Shown here: positions 1 to 9,158 of the stretch, in pieces
Numbering within the stretch: position 1 is the first letter of the stretch
Layout: each line of letters starts with the position of its first letter
Source of the DNA: an uncultured Thermoguttaceae bacterium
Lineage (GTDB): Bacteria > Planctomycetota > Planctomycetia > Pirellulales > Thermoguttaceae
Length of the DNA stretch: 64,000 nucleotides
Direction: 5' to 3'
Assembly: GCA_938084835.1 (NCBI GenBank)
Contig: CALKER010000003.1
Span: 186,001-250,000, forward strand
The notes under the pieces: model-generated
The model's database searches: none
What the model was told of the DNA's origin: nothing
Seen by the model: the letters and a program-made list of their open reading frames with translations, nothing else
Translations under genes and position numbers: made by a program

Positions 1-299
1 CGCGAAAGATAAAGTGCCAGTGCCTCATCGAACGCGAATCCAAGCCACGACTCCGCCGGAGGCTGATTGAGCACCCACTTTTTCCGCCCATGGGCCTGAC
101 GAATCTCCTGGAGAGGGAACCCCAATTGCTTGAAAAGGGCAAGATCCCGGCGGACAGTCTTCACACTGGTCTCGAGCTCGCGGGCTATCTCTTGCACAGT
201 CGCACCCGTCCACCGAGCACTAAGCAATCGCAGCAGAATCCACTGCCGAAGCAAGGGAGCCTGCGACTTGTCGCTGAGGTCTGTTCGGTGTCGTGGCAT
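1..299 (-). CDS. WYL/DeoR-type HTH transcriptional regulator, N-terminal part (cut by window edge)
   Basis: This frame runs open from an ATG at 297-299 (minus strand) to the left edge, giving 99 residues. They read MPRHRTDLSDKSQAP and then a winged-helix segment: an ILLRLLSARWTG helix, TVQEIARELETSVKTVRRDLALFKQLGFPL as the helix-turn-helix with recognition helix, and a GRKKWVLNQP wing. This order is typical of HTH_11/DeoR-like heads of WYL-domain regulators, which repress or activate genes through a C-terminal WYL ligand domain. That domain would lie outside the window, although the last residues (FAFDEALALYLS) fit the start of the linker. A purine-rich AAAGGGGG lies about 12 bases before the ATG. 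The family call is confident from the HTH, but the ligand and targets cannot be told. Confidence 0.8.
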   Translation of the reverse strand, partial: MPRHRTDLSDKSQAPLLRQWILLRLLSARWTGATVQEIARELETSVKTVRRDLALFKQLGFPLQEIRQAHGRKKWVLNQPPAESWLGFAFDEALALYLS

Positions 300-746
300 G
301 GCTTTGTGCCCCCTTTTCAACAACTGCAAACAAACAACCAAGACTTGACAGGAAATTCCTTGGCCTTCGCTGATGCCTCCCCCAAAACCTCCACAAAATC
401 CTTAAACCGCTCTCCCCCAAAATCGGCATCCGTCTTAACTTAGTTAAGTGTCCGTCCGCCAACGCTAGGCGGGTGCACCCTCCGCAGTGATACCTCATAC
501 GAGGGTCGTCTAGGAACCCGTTCCGACCATCCACTTTCTCTAAGATACCCTCGCCGGCACTATGAAAAAACCTCGATCAACCTACGAAGAGCCACTTAGC
601 CTCTCAGGTGGGTCAAAACCTGTCCAACCTGTCGGAGCGAGTTGAGACCTGACCAGAGGCTCTTATGTATCTGTGCGACTGAAATTGACTTTCCCGCAAA
701 TCCGGCGATTTCACCCAAAACCTTTGCTAAACCGAATTACCAGTTG
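300..746. other. gene-free stretch upstream of the WYL regulator
   Basis: No convincing reading frame. It contains two short inverted repeats, CCGCC/GGCGG near 451-468 and CCTC/GAGG near 492-503, with no T-run behind either. It should hold the promoter of the leftward regulator and the 3' end of the leftward gene at 747-1274. Confidence 0.5.
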
Positions 747-1274
747 CTAACGGTAAAAATCGATCCACTTAAGGCAAAGACGGCCTTCCCGGCTTTGGAA
801 GAGCTCGGACGGCAAATCAAACTCCCAAAAGCCTCCTGCCGGTGGCAGTCCCGCGACCTCCCTACCGGCAGAATCATACGCGCGAACTTCCAACCAAAAA
901 CGATCACCCTCTTGTTGTTCGCCAAGTTTCCCCACCCCAGGTGGAGCCTCCTTTAAACGCACCTGGCGTTCATGGGGGGGATGACTTCGCACACAGGCCT
1001 CGAGAATAACCCCGCCGCTTGAAAGCTGGAGATATTCCAGCCCGCGAAGATACAATCGAACTGTGGCTTTCATCGGCCACCCGTTGGCCGCTTCAAACGC
1101 CGCACTTCCTATCCCCCGCGCTGACCAAATCTCGATCAACAGCCGGTCATTAGAGCCGCTTACGCGTGCAAAATCTCCCTCGCGAGCCAAAATCGGTTTT
1201 ATGGCCGGATCCTCCGGGGGGCATGAGAGCATAAGCGACATCGAAAATGCGCCGAAAACTATGCTCCCAGACAT
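747..1274 (-). CDS. planctomycete conserved exported protein, lipoprotein-like
   Basis: 175 residues. The N-terminus has a short hydrophobic stretch ending SMSLMLSC, consistent with a lipobox or short signal peptide; the Cys at about residue 18 would be lipidated. The mature part contains LLIEIWSARGIGSAAFEA and VRLYLRGLEYLQLSSG and ends FELFQ...LCLKWIDFYR, a pattern I associate with a small exported family found only in planctomycetes. No catalytic motif is visible, and a beta-rich fold is inferred from alternating hydrophobics. It stands alone with no close neighbour on its strand. The start was taken as the first ATG; only a weak GAGG precedes it. Function unknown. Confidence 0.75.
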   Translation of the reverse strand: MSGSIVFGAFSMSLMLSCPPEDPAIKPILAREGDFARVSGSNDRLLIEIWSARGIGSAAFEAANGWPMKATVRLYLRGLEYLQLSSGGVILEACVRSHPPHERQVRLKEAPPGVGKLGEQQEGDRFWLEVRAYDSAGREVAGLPPAGGFWEFDLPSELFQSREGRLCLKWIDFYR

Positions 1275-1943
1275 GAAAAGCCCTCAAATTTAGCTCACTT
1301 GCTAGCTTCAGAAATCATCCAAAGGACTCGGAACACTTCACATCTCTACTCGTTTAGGCCCTATCTCCACTCGTCTGATCCCTCGAAGAATTTCTTGTTT
1401 CATCCCTGGAAGAATTTCCACGAGCCAATTCGGCCCCGAAAGTCACCTTCATTGGAACTATTCCGAAACCCCCGCCGGGACAACGTCCCGAAAGGTGCCT
1501 CGGCCGCAAGCCACCACCGCACACCAGATTTCCCCGTCCGTGCCAGGCCCATGTCCCGCCCAGATCGCCTCCAGCTCCAGGGGTGGCTAACACGTCCTCC
1601 AGGCCAATTCTGACCAATCGCATCGGGACCAAATTCGGGCTTAAGGCTGAACCTAGCCACGCAACCGGGAAGGCATCCCGAAACATTCGGCGCCCACCCG
1701 ATACCAAATTAGGAATCACCACGGATAGGTATTTCTAATCCCCCAAATGGTCGGATTCACACCGCGGCAGCGAGTAGCTTTCGGGGCCAGCACCGTGCTT
1801 ATTGTCGCCATCAGCCTAAGCCACCCAACCGGGCTTTCGACGGCTTATAAGCCTCTTTTTTCAAATTTCCTATTCAAACCAACAATTTGAGATGTCGACT
1901 TTGCAAACGCTATCACGGAGTGCTCAACTCGCACCGAATGCTT
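1275..1943. other. gene-free stretch with a short two-copy direct repeat
   Basis: Overlapping open frames on both strands here have no protein-like composition. A roughly 22-base unit containing GAAGAATTTC and an adjoining CATCCCT-like segment occurs twice between about 1379 and 1418. Nothing else stands out. Confidence 0.4.
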
Positions 1944-2510
1944 TCACCAAGAGTGCCACGAAAGTTCTGCAGGTTTTATAAGCGTTCGGGCGACGGAAAA
2001 ACCCACGCCTTCGTAAAGCCGTATTGCCGGAAGATTATCGGCGGTCACTTCCAGATGGACGCGTGTAAGACCAGCCTGGGCACACCCGGCTAGGCAGGAT
2101 CGCAAGAGACACTGGCCAACACCTCTTCGGCGGTGTTCTGGTACAACTCCTACATTCTGGATCCATCCCTCCCCCGCAGAGTCCACCACCGCCTGAATTG
2201 TGCCACACGGTTCCATCAGCCAGCTGGGATGACCACCAAAAACGGCAAGCCAGGTGGCTCCAGGAAGAAACCCGGTTCTACTGGTGATATCCTGCATCAG
2301 CCGTCGGCACGCCGAAAGGTCAGTAAAGCACGGGAAAAGCTGTGCATCGATTTCATGACGGAAGCTAAAGTATTTGACCTCGGCATGAAGTTCCAAAAGG
2401 TCGACATGCCAGGGCAAAAGTTGATAGCCGGGGGGAACAACCGGCCGACCGATGGGAATTTTCCCCAGATCCATCTCCATTCGGTAGCGTTTAAAATAGG
2501 TCACAGCCAT
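1944..2510 (-). CDS. GNAT family N-acetyltransferase
   Basis: 188 residues with a GCN5-type acetyl-CoA fold in the C-terminal half. Motif A is VGVVPEHRRRGVGQCLL at about 119-135, where R-x-x-G-x-G binds the pyrophosphate of acetyl-CoA. Motif B is LEVTADNLPAIRLYEGVGF at about 153-171, with the usual Asn, the Tyr that can act as general acid, and the closing GF. The N-terminal half (LPWHVDLLELHAEVKYFSFRHE...) resembles planctomycete GNATs of unknown substrate. These enzymes acetylate amines on small molecules, peptides or proteins in the cytoplasm. It is transcribed away from polA, from which it is separated by about 200 bases. The family is secure; the substrate is unknown. Confidence 0.88.
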   Translation of the reverse strand: MAVTYFKRYRMEMDLGKIPIGRPVVPPGYQLLPWHVDLLELHAEVKYFSFRHEIDAQLFPCFTDLSACRRLMQDITSRTGFLPGATWLAVFGGHPSWLMEPCGTIQAVVDSAGEGWIQNVGVVPEHRRRGVGQCLLRSCLAGCAQAGLTRVHLEVTADNLPAIRLYEGVGFSVARTLIKPAELSWHSW

Positions 2511-2717
2511 GGCTGGGCCTCACCGCCGCAGGAGTTGCCCCCGGCTTAATCGTTGATTCCCTCACCGGCCGGAGCTTGTATCGTTGTGGCAGAACCGGAT
2601 GGCCCCAACACAGGACGACTGCAAAATATTCCCTGCCCGATAATCTACCTCGGCAAAGTGAGGCCGTCAACGAATTCTGGCAGGTACTGGGCGCCTTTGA
2701 CGTGGGTTTAAAAATTC

Positions 2718-5648
2718 ATGGCACGCAAGAAAAAGTCGGAACAGCTGGAGTTTGGGGAGTGGTCCACAGCAAGCGATGACCGCTCGTTGCCCCAGGAACC
2801 GATAACCTCACCAGAGAATACCGTTCAGGACCTGGCTGGTTCGAACTCGCCCTCGAGCCGGGACCTTCCTCCCCCGGCGGCCGAAGTAGCTGCCCGCAGT
2901 GAATTTCAGCCCGCTGATACTCTTCCTCGCCCTCCAGAACCGCTCAATGGCAAAAAAGTCTGGGTTGTGGACACGCATGCTCTCGTCCACCAACTTTATC
3001 ACGCTATGGGGGAAATGAGCAGCCCCTCCGGGCAACCTATCGGGGTCGTCCTTGGTTTTGCCCGCGATCTTTTGTTCCTCCTGCGAGAAAAGAAACCCCA
3101 CTATCTTTTTTGTGCTATCGATGTTCCCGGCAGGACCTTCCGCCACGATAAGTACGCGGCCTACAAAGCCAACCGTCCGGAAATGCCAGAAGACCTGGTT
3201 TCCCAAATTCGAATTGTGTACGAACTGATTGAGGCCTTTGGGATCCCGCTTATCGGTTGCGTGGGTTATGAAGCCGACGACGTGATGGCCACGCTCGCTT
3301 CGGTGACGGAAGCGGCTGGTGGACTTTGTTATCTCGTTACAGGCGACAAAGATTGTCGACAGCTGCTTTCCGATCGGGTCTTTTTGTACAATATTCGCAA
3401 AGATCAAGTGTTCGATGTGCAATCCCTCCGCGACGAGTGGGGAATCGGTCCGGAACAAGTTGTAGATTTTCAAGCATTAGTGGGTGATCCCACCGACAAC
3501 GTGCCAGGGGTTCCCAAAGTAGGTCCCAAGACTGCTCAGCAGATCTTAAACCTTTACGGTTCCCTGGATGCCGTTCTGGCCGATAGCGCCTCGAAACTTC
3601 GGCCTAACCTTCGCGAAGCGATTCTGAGGCATCAAAAGGAGGTACTCCTCGGCCGGGAACTGGTCCGCCTCCGCACCGACGTCCCGGTACAAGTTCCATG
3701 GCGGCCTGTAGGACCCGCAAGCGTTGATTACAACCGCGTCCACGAGCTTTTTCGCCGGCTAGCTTTCCGCAGTCTTGCACGCGAGTTCGATAGCTGGGTA
3801 GGTCAAACAGCGGCGGTTCGGCAAGGCGGACCTCCACCTCCCCAGCGACACGTTGTCACCACGCTAGAAGAGCTGGAACAAATTCTTCGCCTCATCCGTC
3901 AGTCCGGGCGGATGTCGCTCGACACCGAAACCACAGACATTCGCCCCCGTTGGGCCCAACTAGTGGGACTCTCCCTTGCTTGCGACGAGCACAAAGGCTG
4001 GTACATCCCAATCCGCTCTCCTGCCGGCGAGCCCCACCTGGACGAAAGATTGGTTCTTGAACGTTTGCGACCAGTCCTGGAGGATTCCGCCCTTCCCAAG
4101 GTGGGCCAAAACCTAAAGTACGACCTCATCGTCTTACGCAGCGCCGGAGTCAACGTGGCCGGGATTAGCTTCGACTGTATGGTGGCGAGCTATCTTCTTG
4201 AGCCCGGAGCTCGAAGCCATAGCCTGGATCAGCTGGCCTTCCGTTATCTCGGTTATCAGACGATCAGCATCACGGAGCTTATCGGCTCCGGAAGACGTCA
4301 ACGACGGATGGACGAGGTGCCCCTCGAGAAAATTGTCCCCTACGCCGTCGATGATGCAGTGCTTCCCTTGCGGTTGGAGGCTATCCTGCGCCGTAAACTC
4401 GAGGAAGCTAAGCTTCACCAGCTTTTCCTCCAGGTGGAAATACCACTGGTTGCGGTTCTCGCGGACATGGAATATACAGGCGTCCGCGTTGATCCGGCTG
4501 TTCTGCGTCGTCTGGAGCAGGAGCTTACGGCGCGTCTGCAGCAGCTTGAGGCTGAAATCCACAGCCTGGCGGGCGAAGTTTTCAACATCAACTCCCCCAA
4601 GCAATTGCAGCAGATACTTTTCCACAAAATCGGCCTCCCCGTGAGGAAGAAAACCCCCACCGGGCCGAGTACCGACGTAGAGGTCCTGGAGGAATTGGCC
4701 GAGGCTCATCCTATTGTGCCACGTTTGGTGGAGTATCGTCAACTGGCAAAGCTCTTGGGTACTTATGTGCAGTCACTTCCGGAGATGATTTGCCCGACAA
4801 CCGGGAGAATCCATGCCTCATTCCATCAAACCGTAACGGCAACGGGCCGCCTTAGCTCGAGCGATCCAAATCTCCAGAATATCCCCGTCCGCACGGAGGA
4901 AGGTCGAAAAATCCGCGCCGCTTTTGTTCCCGGTCAAAAAGGCTGGAAATTGCTCTCCGCCGATTACTCGCAAATTGAGTTACGGATTCTCGCGCATTTT
5001 TCTGGCGACCCACAATTGTGCGAAGCATTTGCATGCGACGAAGACATCCATGCACGCGTAGCCAGCCAAATCTACGGGGTGCCTCTCGAGGAAGTCACCC
5101 CAGAAATGCGGCGAAAGGCCAAAGCGGTAAACTTCGGCGTCATCTATGGGCAAACCCCCTTCGGCCTTGCACAGCAATTGCGGATCTCCCAAGAAGAAGC
5201 AGCCCAATTCATCGACAGCTATTTTGCCAACTATCCCACCATCGAACATTTCATGAGCCAAGTCCTTTCCCGGTGCCGCCAGCAAGGGTATGTGACGACC
5301 ATTCTCGGTCGGCGTCGAGCCATCACGGGGGTTAGGGAAAACCCCGGTCGACAGAAGAATTTTGATGAGCGCACGGCTATCAACACCGTGATTCAAGGTT
5401 CGGCGGCCGATGTGATCAAGCTGGCGATGATTAACCTTTACGAGGAGATTGCTCGCCGCAAGTTGCCGGCTCGGATGATCCTCCAAATCCATGACGAACT
5501 TGTATTCGAAGTCCCCGCAACCGCCTTGCCCGAAGTAGCGAAATTAGTGCAAAAAGTGATGAGCAGTGCCATTCCGCTTCGCGTGCCTCTCAAGGTGGAC
5601 CTGGCGGCCGGACCAAGCTGGGGCGAGCTGGAATCTCTCTCGGTCTAG
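2718..5648 (+). CDS. polA: DNA polymerase I
   Basis: 976 residues with all three classical domains. The 5'-3' flap nuclease spans about 75-350 (VVDTHALVHQLYHAM; YEADDVMATLA; GDKDCRQLL; GDPTDNVPGVPKVGPKTA). The 3'-5' exonuclease spans about 385-560 and keeps its acidic residues: DTETTD at about 401, GQNLKYD, and YAVDD of Exo III, so proofreading looks active. The polymerase domain has motif A DYSQIELR (about 749), motif B RRKAKAVNFGVIYG (about 796, with the Phe that favours deoxy over dideoxy nucleotides) and motif C QIHDELVFE (about 923). The first 70 residues are a poorly conserved, charged and proline-rich extension. It acts in gap filling, primer removal and repair. There is no strong Shine-Dalgarno sequence before the ATG; only GTGGG lies upstream. 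Confidence 0.98.
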   Translation: MARKKKSEQLEFGEWSTASDDRSLPQEPITSPENTVQDLAGSNSPSSRDLPPPAAEVAARSEFQPADTLPRPPEPLNGKKVWVVDTHALVHQLYHAMGEMSSPSGQPIGVVLGFARDLLFLLREKKPHYLFCAIDVPGRTFRHDKYAAYKANRPEMPEDLVSQIRIVYELIEAFGIPLIGCVGYEADDVMATLASVTEAAGGLCYLVTGDKDCRQLLSDRVFLYNIRKDQVFDVQSLRDEWGIGPEQVVDFQALVGDPTDNVPGVPKVGPKTAQQILNLYGSLDAVLADSASKLRPNLREAILRHQKEVLLGRELVRLRTDVPVQVPWRPVGPASVDYNRVHELFRRLAFRSLAREFDSWVGQTAAVRQGGPPPPQRHVVTTLEELEQILRLIRQSGRMSLDTETTDIRPRWAQLVGLSLACDEHKGWYIPIRSPAGEPHLDERLVLERLRPVLEDSALPKVGQNLKYDLIVLRSAGVNVAGISFDCMVASYLLEPGARSHSLDQLAFRYLGYQTISITELIGSGRRQRRMDEVPLEKIVPYAVDDAVLPLRLEAILRRKLEEAKLHQLFLQVEIPLVAVLADMEYTGVRVDPAVLRRLEQELTARLQQLEAEIHSLAGEVFNINSPKQLQQILFHKIGLPVRKKTPTGPSTDVEVLEELAEAHPIVPRLVEYRQLAKLLGTYVQSLPEMICPTTGRIHASFHQTVTATGRLSSSDPNLQNIPVRTEEGRKIRAAFVPGQKGWKLLSADYSQIELRILAHFSGDPQLCEAFACDEDIHARVASQIYGVPLEEVTPEMRRKAKAVNFGVIYGQTPFGLAQQLRISQEEAAQFIDSYFANYPTIEHFMSQVLSRCRQQGYVTTILGRRRAITGVRENPGRQKNFDERTAINTVIQGSAADVIKLAMINLYEEIARRKLPARMILQIHDELVFEVPATALPEVAKLVQKVMSSAIPLRVPLKVDLAAGPSWGELESLSV

Positions 5649-6339
5649 CCCATGTTGTCTATCGGGTAAACGCTCCCAAATGTTCTCCTGAACGAATCTT
5701 TTGAGGAGCGAAACACTCCCGCCGATTTCCTCTTCCTGGGTCATGCGGTTTATATCTCCTGAGTTGTACGGAAGGGGTTTCACTCGCCGCCTGAGTTTGC
5801 TGCAGTGGCACCCCCAACCCTGCACCTTTACCATCTCAGGAAAGAAGAGTAAATCTCCGCGGGCCTCACACAAAACTAGGCCTCCCGGCACAGTATGGCC
5901 ACATCTCCGAATGAGGGGCTTCGCCCAAGGATGACTACCGCGGTGCTCAGTTCGGGTCGTCCGCGCGCGGGGCGATTTACCGTTTCACTGGCTCTTAGGA
6001 CTGTCTGAGCCAAAGCCGATGTTCTTCCAACAAGTTTGCCATAAACCGCAGAGCCACCAAGGTGGGAACTTACCCCCTTTGCTTTTTAGCCGGAACCACC
6101 CGCGAGCATCTTTCCTCGTCCTTAGGCGCCTGTGCCCCCTCCGAGCTGCCACGTCTGGAAGGCACTGCCGGAAACGACTGCAAAGACCCTGGTAACGAAC
6201 CTCTTATCCACCAAATCCCGGCCCCAAACGGTTCGGGGAAGCAAGGAGCTCATCGAGGAAAAATCTTCGCAAAAAGCGATCTTGACCAATCCCTGTGCCA
6301 TCAAGTAGCTTGCTTGCCGCTGAGAAGCACGGAGGCAGT
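5649..6339. other. gene-free stretch downstream of polA
   Basis: The open frames here (for example 5544-5891 minus and 6062-6421 plus) have no recognisable protein character and partly mirror the polA end. No terminator follows polA closely. The right end runs into the structured element described next. Confidence 0.45.
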
Positions 6340-6491
6340 CGGCTCACGGAAGAGCCAAGGCACGGCCAGACATGGAGCGTCTGCCGGTTTGTCACCGCGG
6401 GGTGGTACTCTCTCAGTGTAGGACCGCCCTTCCTGACCTTTGGTGGCCTCGAACACGGAGGTGAGGGGCCACCTATCTTTTTTCTTTTTTT
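6340..6491 (+). ncRNA. candidate small structured RNA ending in an intrinsic terminator
   Basis: A series of perfect short hairpins runs rightward: GGCTC/GAGCC (6341-6345 with 6352-6356), CAGAC/GTCTG (6367-6371 with 6379-6383) and CACC/GGTG (6393-6396 with 6401-6404). They end in the terminator at 6442-6491. No gene on this strand lies within 690 bases upstream. I could not match it to RNase P RNA, tmRNA, SRP RNA or a riboswitch I know. The 5' end is unknown and could lie further left. This is an inference from structure only. Confidence 0.3.
6442..6491 (+). terminator. intrinsic terminator in a gene-free region
   Basis: Perfect stem GGTGGCC (6442-6448) with GGCCACC (6467-6473), followed at once by a T-rich tail TATCTTTTTTCTTTTTTTG. 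The orientation is rightward. The nearest rightward gene upstream is polA, almost 800 bases away, which suggests either a long polA 3' UTR or a separate transcript. Confidence 0.7.
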
Positions 6492-6732
6492 GACAACTTT
6501 AATATTAGGAGAAAATGCGGATAGATCCAAATGGATCAAGTGAAGAAAGATCACAGTGCAAAAAGATCGCTGAGGTAAGGAGGAGCTCCCGGAGGTAAGG
6601 GTATTTCCCCCAGCCGCGTCGGAAGAAGTTGGTCTGAGATGTTAACATGGCGGTTGAGCTCGCGCCAATGAGCTTGCCGACTTCTCGCATATTTTCAGGC
6701 GAATGCTTCGTACGGGTTTGGCCGCCAGGGAC
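6492..6732. other. gene-free stretch with purine-rich repeats
   Basis: It contains GAGGTAAGG twice (about 6570-6600), separated by about 20 bases and flanking an AGGAGCTCC palindrome. No gene is seen. Confidence 0.35.
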
Positions 6733-8595
6733 TTAATCGGTTCCCCAAAGTTCTTCGATTGCTGCAGCAACCTCGGCCCGACGCTTTAAGATCACCCGCG
6801 GATCCAGTGTAAAGCTCGTCATGCTACGCGTGATTTCGGCAGGAACCTCAAGAAGCGATTCATAGTGCCTGATCTTTTCCGGAGTTAGCCGCGGACGCCT
6901 TCCCTCCAGCAGTTGCCGGAGAAGATAAAGCATCTCGTAATCCTCGATTCCCTCCCGAAGCATTTCAAACCGGATACTTGAAACCGGCGGCTCGAGCACA
7001 GGTGCTTCTCCCGTGGTCTGCCCACATACGGCGGAAAGAGGAGGATACAAGAACCGCCCATCGCCATTACCCCAATGGCGTTTGACGCCTACGGGGGTAG
7101 AGTAGCCGCTGACGTAGCTCATCGGGTCTTCATAGGGGTTTTGCAGCGAGTCCGGAAAAGCAGTGGGGGAAGTCCAGTAATTGGTCTGCCAAACCAGAAT
7201 ACCCGCGATGCTGCGTTGCCAAGTTTGCCACAGCCACACCTGCAGCTCCGTGCCAGGGTGATCAATAAAGAGGGTGCAGTAGGGTGCGCGGGGGCCGGTG
7301 CAAATATACCACCAGAACCGCTCGCCCTGACGGCGTCGTTTTTCGGCAATCTCGTGGTCATAGTTAGGAGTGATGGGACACCATATGTCAACGGGGGCCA
7401 AAAGCTTCTCATTAGGTTCTTCTGTGAGCATTCGCTGAAGCCCAGGGGCATATTTCTTCAGCCGCTCCATGCCTTTTGTGACGAATTCGTAGTCTTTTGG
7501 TTCGGGTTCGTCGAACCAGTAAACATAAGCCATTTTCAGCCATCCCTGCCTCGCCAAAAACGCCTCCAATTGCCCAACATAGCTTGAAAACATCGCCTGA
7601 TACTGCGGGGTGTTTTCTCCAAAACCGCGAATCTCCGGGTCGTACCGCGCGTGAAATGTTCCTCCGCCCATTCCCTGTACCGGAATCACGAAATTGGTGA
7701 ACCGAAATCGCTCCATCACGCGAGTCATTTCCCGCTGCCACGCCGAAAAGTCAACATCTGCACGGGGCGGGTCGGCATCCGGGAAAAACTGTACGCGAAT
7801 CGGGTCAAGCGGCGCCGGATTGAAGGGGCTAATCCGATGCTCCGCAAACGCCTGCCAGTACAGGTCTAGCAAGGCACGACGATCCGCATCCGTGGCCACT
7901 CGGTGATAACGGAATGCCAATCCCGGATCGAAACCAAAGGCTGTCTCCAGATGATTACGCTCCGGCAACGAAAAGCCCCACACGCGAAGCTCAACGGGGA
8001 TTTCCACCTTTCCCCGGTCCGTTTCGATGGTAACCGTCGTGCAATAACCGCCTGGGCGAGCCCCCACCGGCACGTAAACGACCATCCAAATCGGCTGATT
8101 CTCTTGGGCACGGCACACGATCGGTTTATCGAAGTGAGGAAGGGCATCCGGCCACCAGGCTTTCTTGCCCGTTTTGTCCGTCGGATTTTCCACCCAGTGA
8201 TAATAAACCCAATAAAACCGAACGTTGCTTGCCGGAATCTCAGCCTCAGCCGGTCCTCGGAAGCCCTCGCAGCGCACGCTTAAGAGGCGGAGCTCCTCGG
8301 AAGGTGTCAGTACAATCTGAATGGCTTCCCAATCATTTCCGGCCGCAGAAAGAGTCACAACTTCGCTTCCCGCTGTGGGGACAGGCCGAGATCGTCCCAC
8401 CTTCCAACCTGCTTCGCACCACCACACCTTTAAATGCTCCGTGGACTGTGACGGCAAGAGATAGCCATAGTGATCCCAATCGATGGCGGCTCCGGTGGGC
8501 TCATGATCCCCAGCCCATAAGTGGCCTTCGGAAAAAGTTCCTACGATCAGCGCACTGTAAAGAAGGACCATAACATGCCGCATAAACCACCTCAT
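6733..8595 (-). CDS. exported DUF4091 / GH123-like glycoside hydrolase
   Basis: 620 residues. Residues 1-28 form a signal peptide (MRWFMRHVMVLLYSALIVG..., likely cleavage after WAG), so it acts outside the cytoplasm. The body has a beta-sandwich segment (VRFYWVYYHWVENP; VPVGARPGGYCTTVTIE) and then a TIM-barrel-like part with YVYWFDEPEPKDYEF at about 358-372. The adjacent Asp-Glu matches the catalytic pair of GH123 and relatives, which cleave N-acetylhexosaminides by substrate-assisted catalysis. The C-terminus carries the DUF4091 signature SIRFEMLREGIEDYEMLYLLR at about 540-562. GGAG lies 8 bases before the chosen ATG. The substrate is inferred only by family; glycosaminoglycan-like or glycoprotein sugars are possible. 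Confidence 0.85.
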   Translation of the reverse strand: MRWFMRHVMVLLYSALIVGTFSEGHLWAGDHEPTGAAIDWDHYGYLLPSQSTEHLKVWWCEAGWKVGRSRPVPTAGSEVVTLSAAGNDWEAIQIVLTPSEELRLLSVRCEGFRGPAEAEIPASNVRFYWVYYHWVENPTDKTGKKAWWPDALPHFDKPIVCRAQENQPIWMVVYVPVGARPGGYCTTVTIETDRGKVEIPVELRVWGFSLPERNHLETAFGFDPGLAFRYHRVATDADRRALLDLYWQAFAEHRISPFNPAPLDPIRVQFFPDADPPRADVDFSAWQREMTRVMERFRFTNFVIPVQGMGGGTFHARYDPEIRGFGENTPQYQAMFSSYVGQLEAFLARQGWLKMAYVYWFDEPEPKDYEFVTKGMERLKKYAPGLQRMLTEEPNEKLLAPVDIWCPITPNYDHEIAEKRRRQGERFWWYICTGPRAPYCTLFIDHPGTELQVWLWQTWQRSIAGILVWQTNYWTSPTAFPDSLQNPYEDPMSYVSGYSTPVGVKRHWGNGDGRFLYPPLSAVCGQTTGEAPVLEPPVSSIRFEMLREGIEDYEMLYLLRQLLEGRRPRLTPEKIRHYESLLEVPAEITRSMTSFTLDPRVILKRRAEVAAAIEELWGTD

Positions 8596-9084
8596 GTTTG
8601 TGCTCCGTGTTGGAATGTTCTCTCTCGTAGGGTATTCTCAGTCGCAATTATTCTGAAACCTCGCTGCGGTCAAAGACGCCAGCAATTGTTTTTTACCGGT
8701 AATCATACTCAAAATCCAGCGATTTGAGTCGTAACCCTTATTGGCCGCGATACTAACCAAGCCACGAAAGCAAATCCGCTTACGGCCGCGGCAAACAAAA
8801 ACCTAAGCGTCCGCCGCTAGGGACGCTTTCCCTGTGGGCTTACAAGGACACGGGTTTAGCACAATGCGTGCCAACTCCAGCCTTTTTGACCTTCTGATAA
8901 GGGATGGCTCCTCAAAGAGGAGTGGTTCCTCGAAGAGAAATTGAGGAAACAGGAATGATAGCAGCAGTTTCCAACTTCGAGCCTAAAGCGATCCGGCTGT
9001 CGGGATCCAGCGCAGCCTAGAACCATTGAAAGACAACTTATCGCGGGGATCAAATACCCACCCGACCTCGCGTCGGAGGTCTCT
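8596..9084. other. divergent intergenic region between the DUF4091 gene and glgC
   Basis: It must carry the leftward promoter of the exported hydrolase and the rightward promoter of glgC. It also contains tandem hairpins and a leftward terminator, listed separately. No convincing protein-coding frame is present. Confidence 0.5.
8792..8828 (-). terminator. leftward intrinsic terminator without an upstream gene
   Basis: Perfect 8-bp stem AAGCGTCC/GGACGCTT (8805-8812 with 8821-8828). Read on the minus strand it is followed by AGGTTTTTGTTTG. No leftward gene precedes it before glgC, which runs the other way. It may insulate the hydrolase promoter or end a small leftward RNA that contains the hairpins CTCCTC/GAGGAG (8908-8922) and TTCCTC/GAGGAA (8926-8948). 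Confidence 0.5.
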
Positions 9085-9112
9085 TTGGCAAGCTAAGCAA
9101 AAGTGTTAGAAT
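9085..9112 (+). promoter_or_regulatory. candidate sigma-70 promoter for glgC
   Basis: TTGGCA (9085-9090), a 16-base spacer and TAGAAT (9107-9112). It would start transcription near 9119, giving a 40-base leader before glgC. Matches are 4 of 6 (-35) and 5 of 6 (-10). Confidence 0.5.
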
Positions 9113-9158
9113 TCCTCCCAGAGCTACGAGTGAGTTTTCTCAGACGGAGGACGAACAC

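Noticed and set aside
1354..1722. Leftward 122-residue frame
   Set aside because: Gly/Arg-rich composition typical of a shadow frame in GC-rich DNA, with a short direct repeat at its end and no domain.
5544..5891. Leftward frame overlapping the end of polA
   Set aside because: Half of it is antisense to polA and the rest shows no domain or ribosome-binding site.
6195..6215. DnaA box and replication origin
   Set aside because: TTATCCACC and a few TTATCCACA-like sites are scattered, mostly inside genes, and do not cluster; no dnaA or dnaN is near.
8856..9053. Leftward frame with a lipoprotein-like start (CLSMVLGCAG)
   Set aside because: No ribosome-binding site, the rest is low quality, and it overlaps the hairpins better explained as RNA or spacer.
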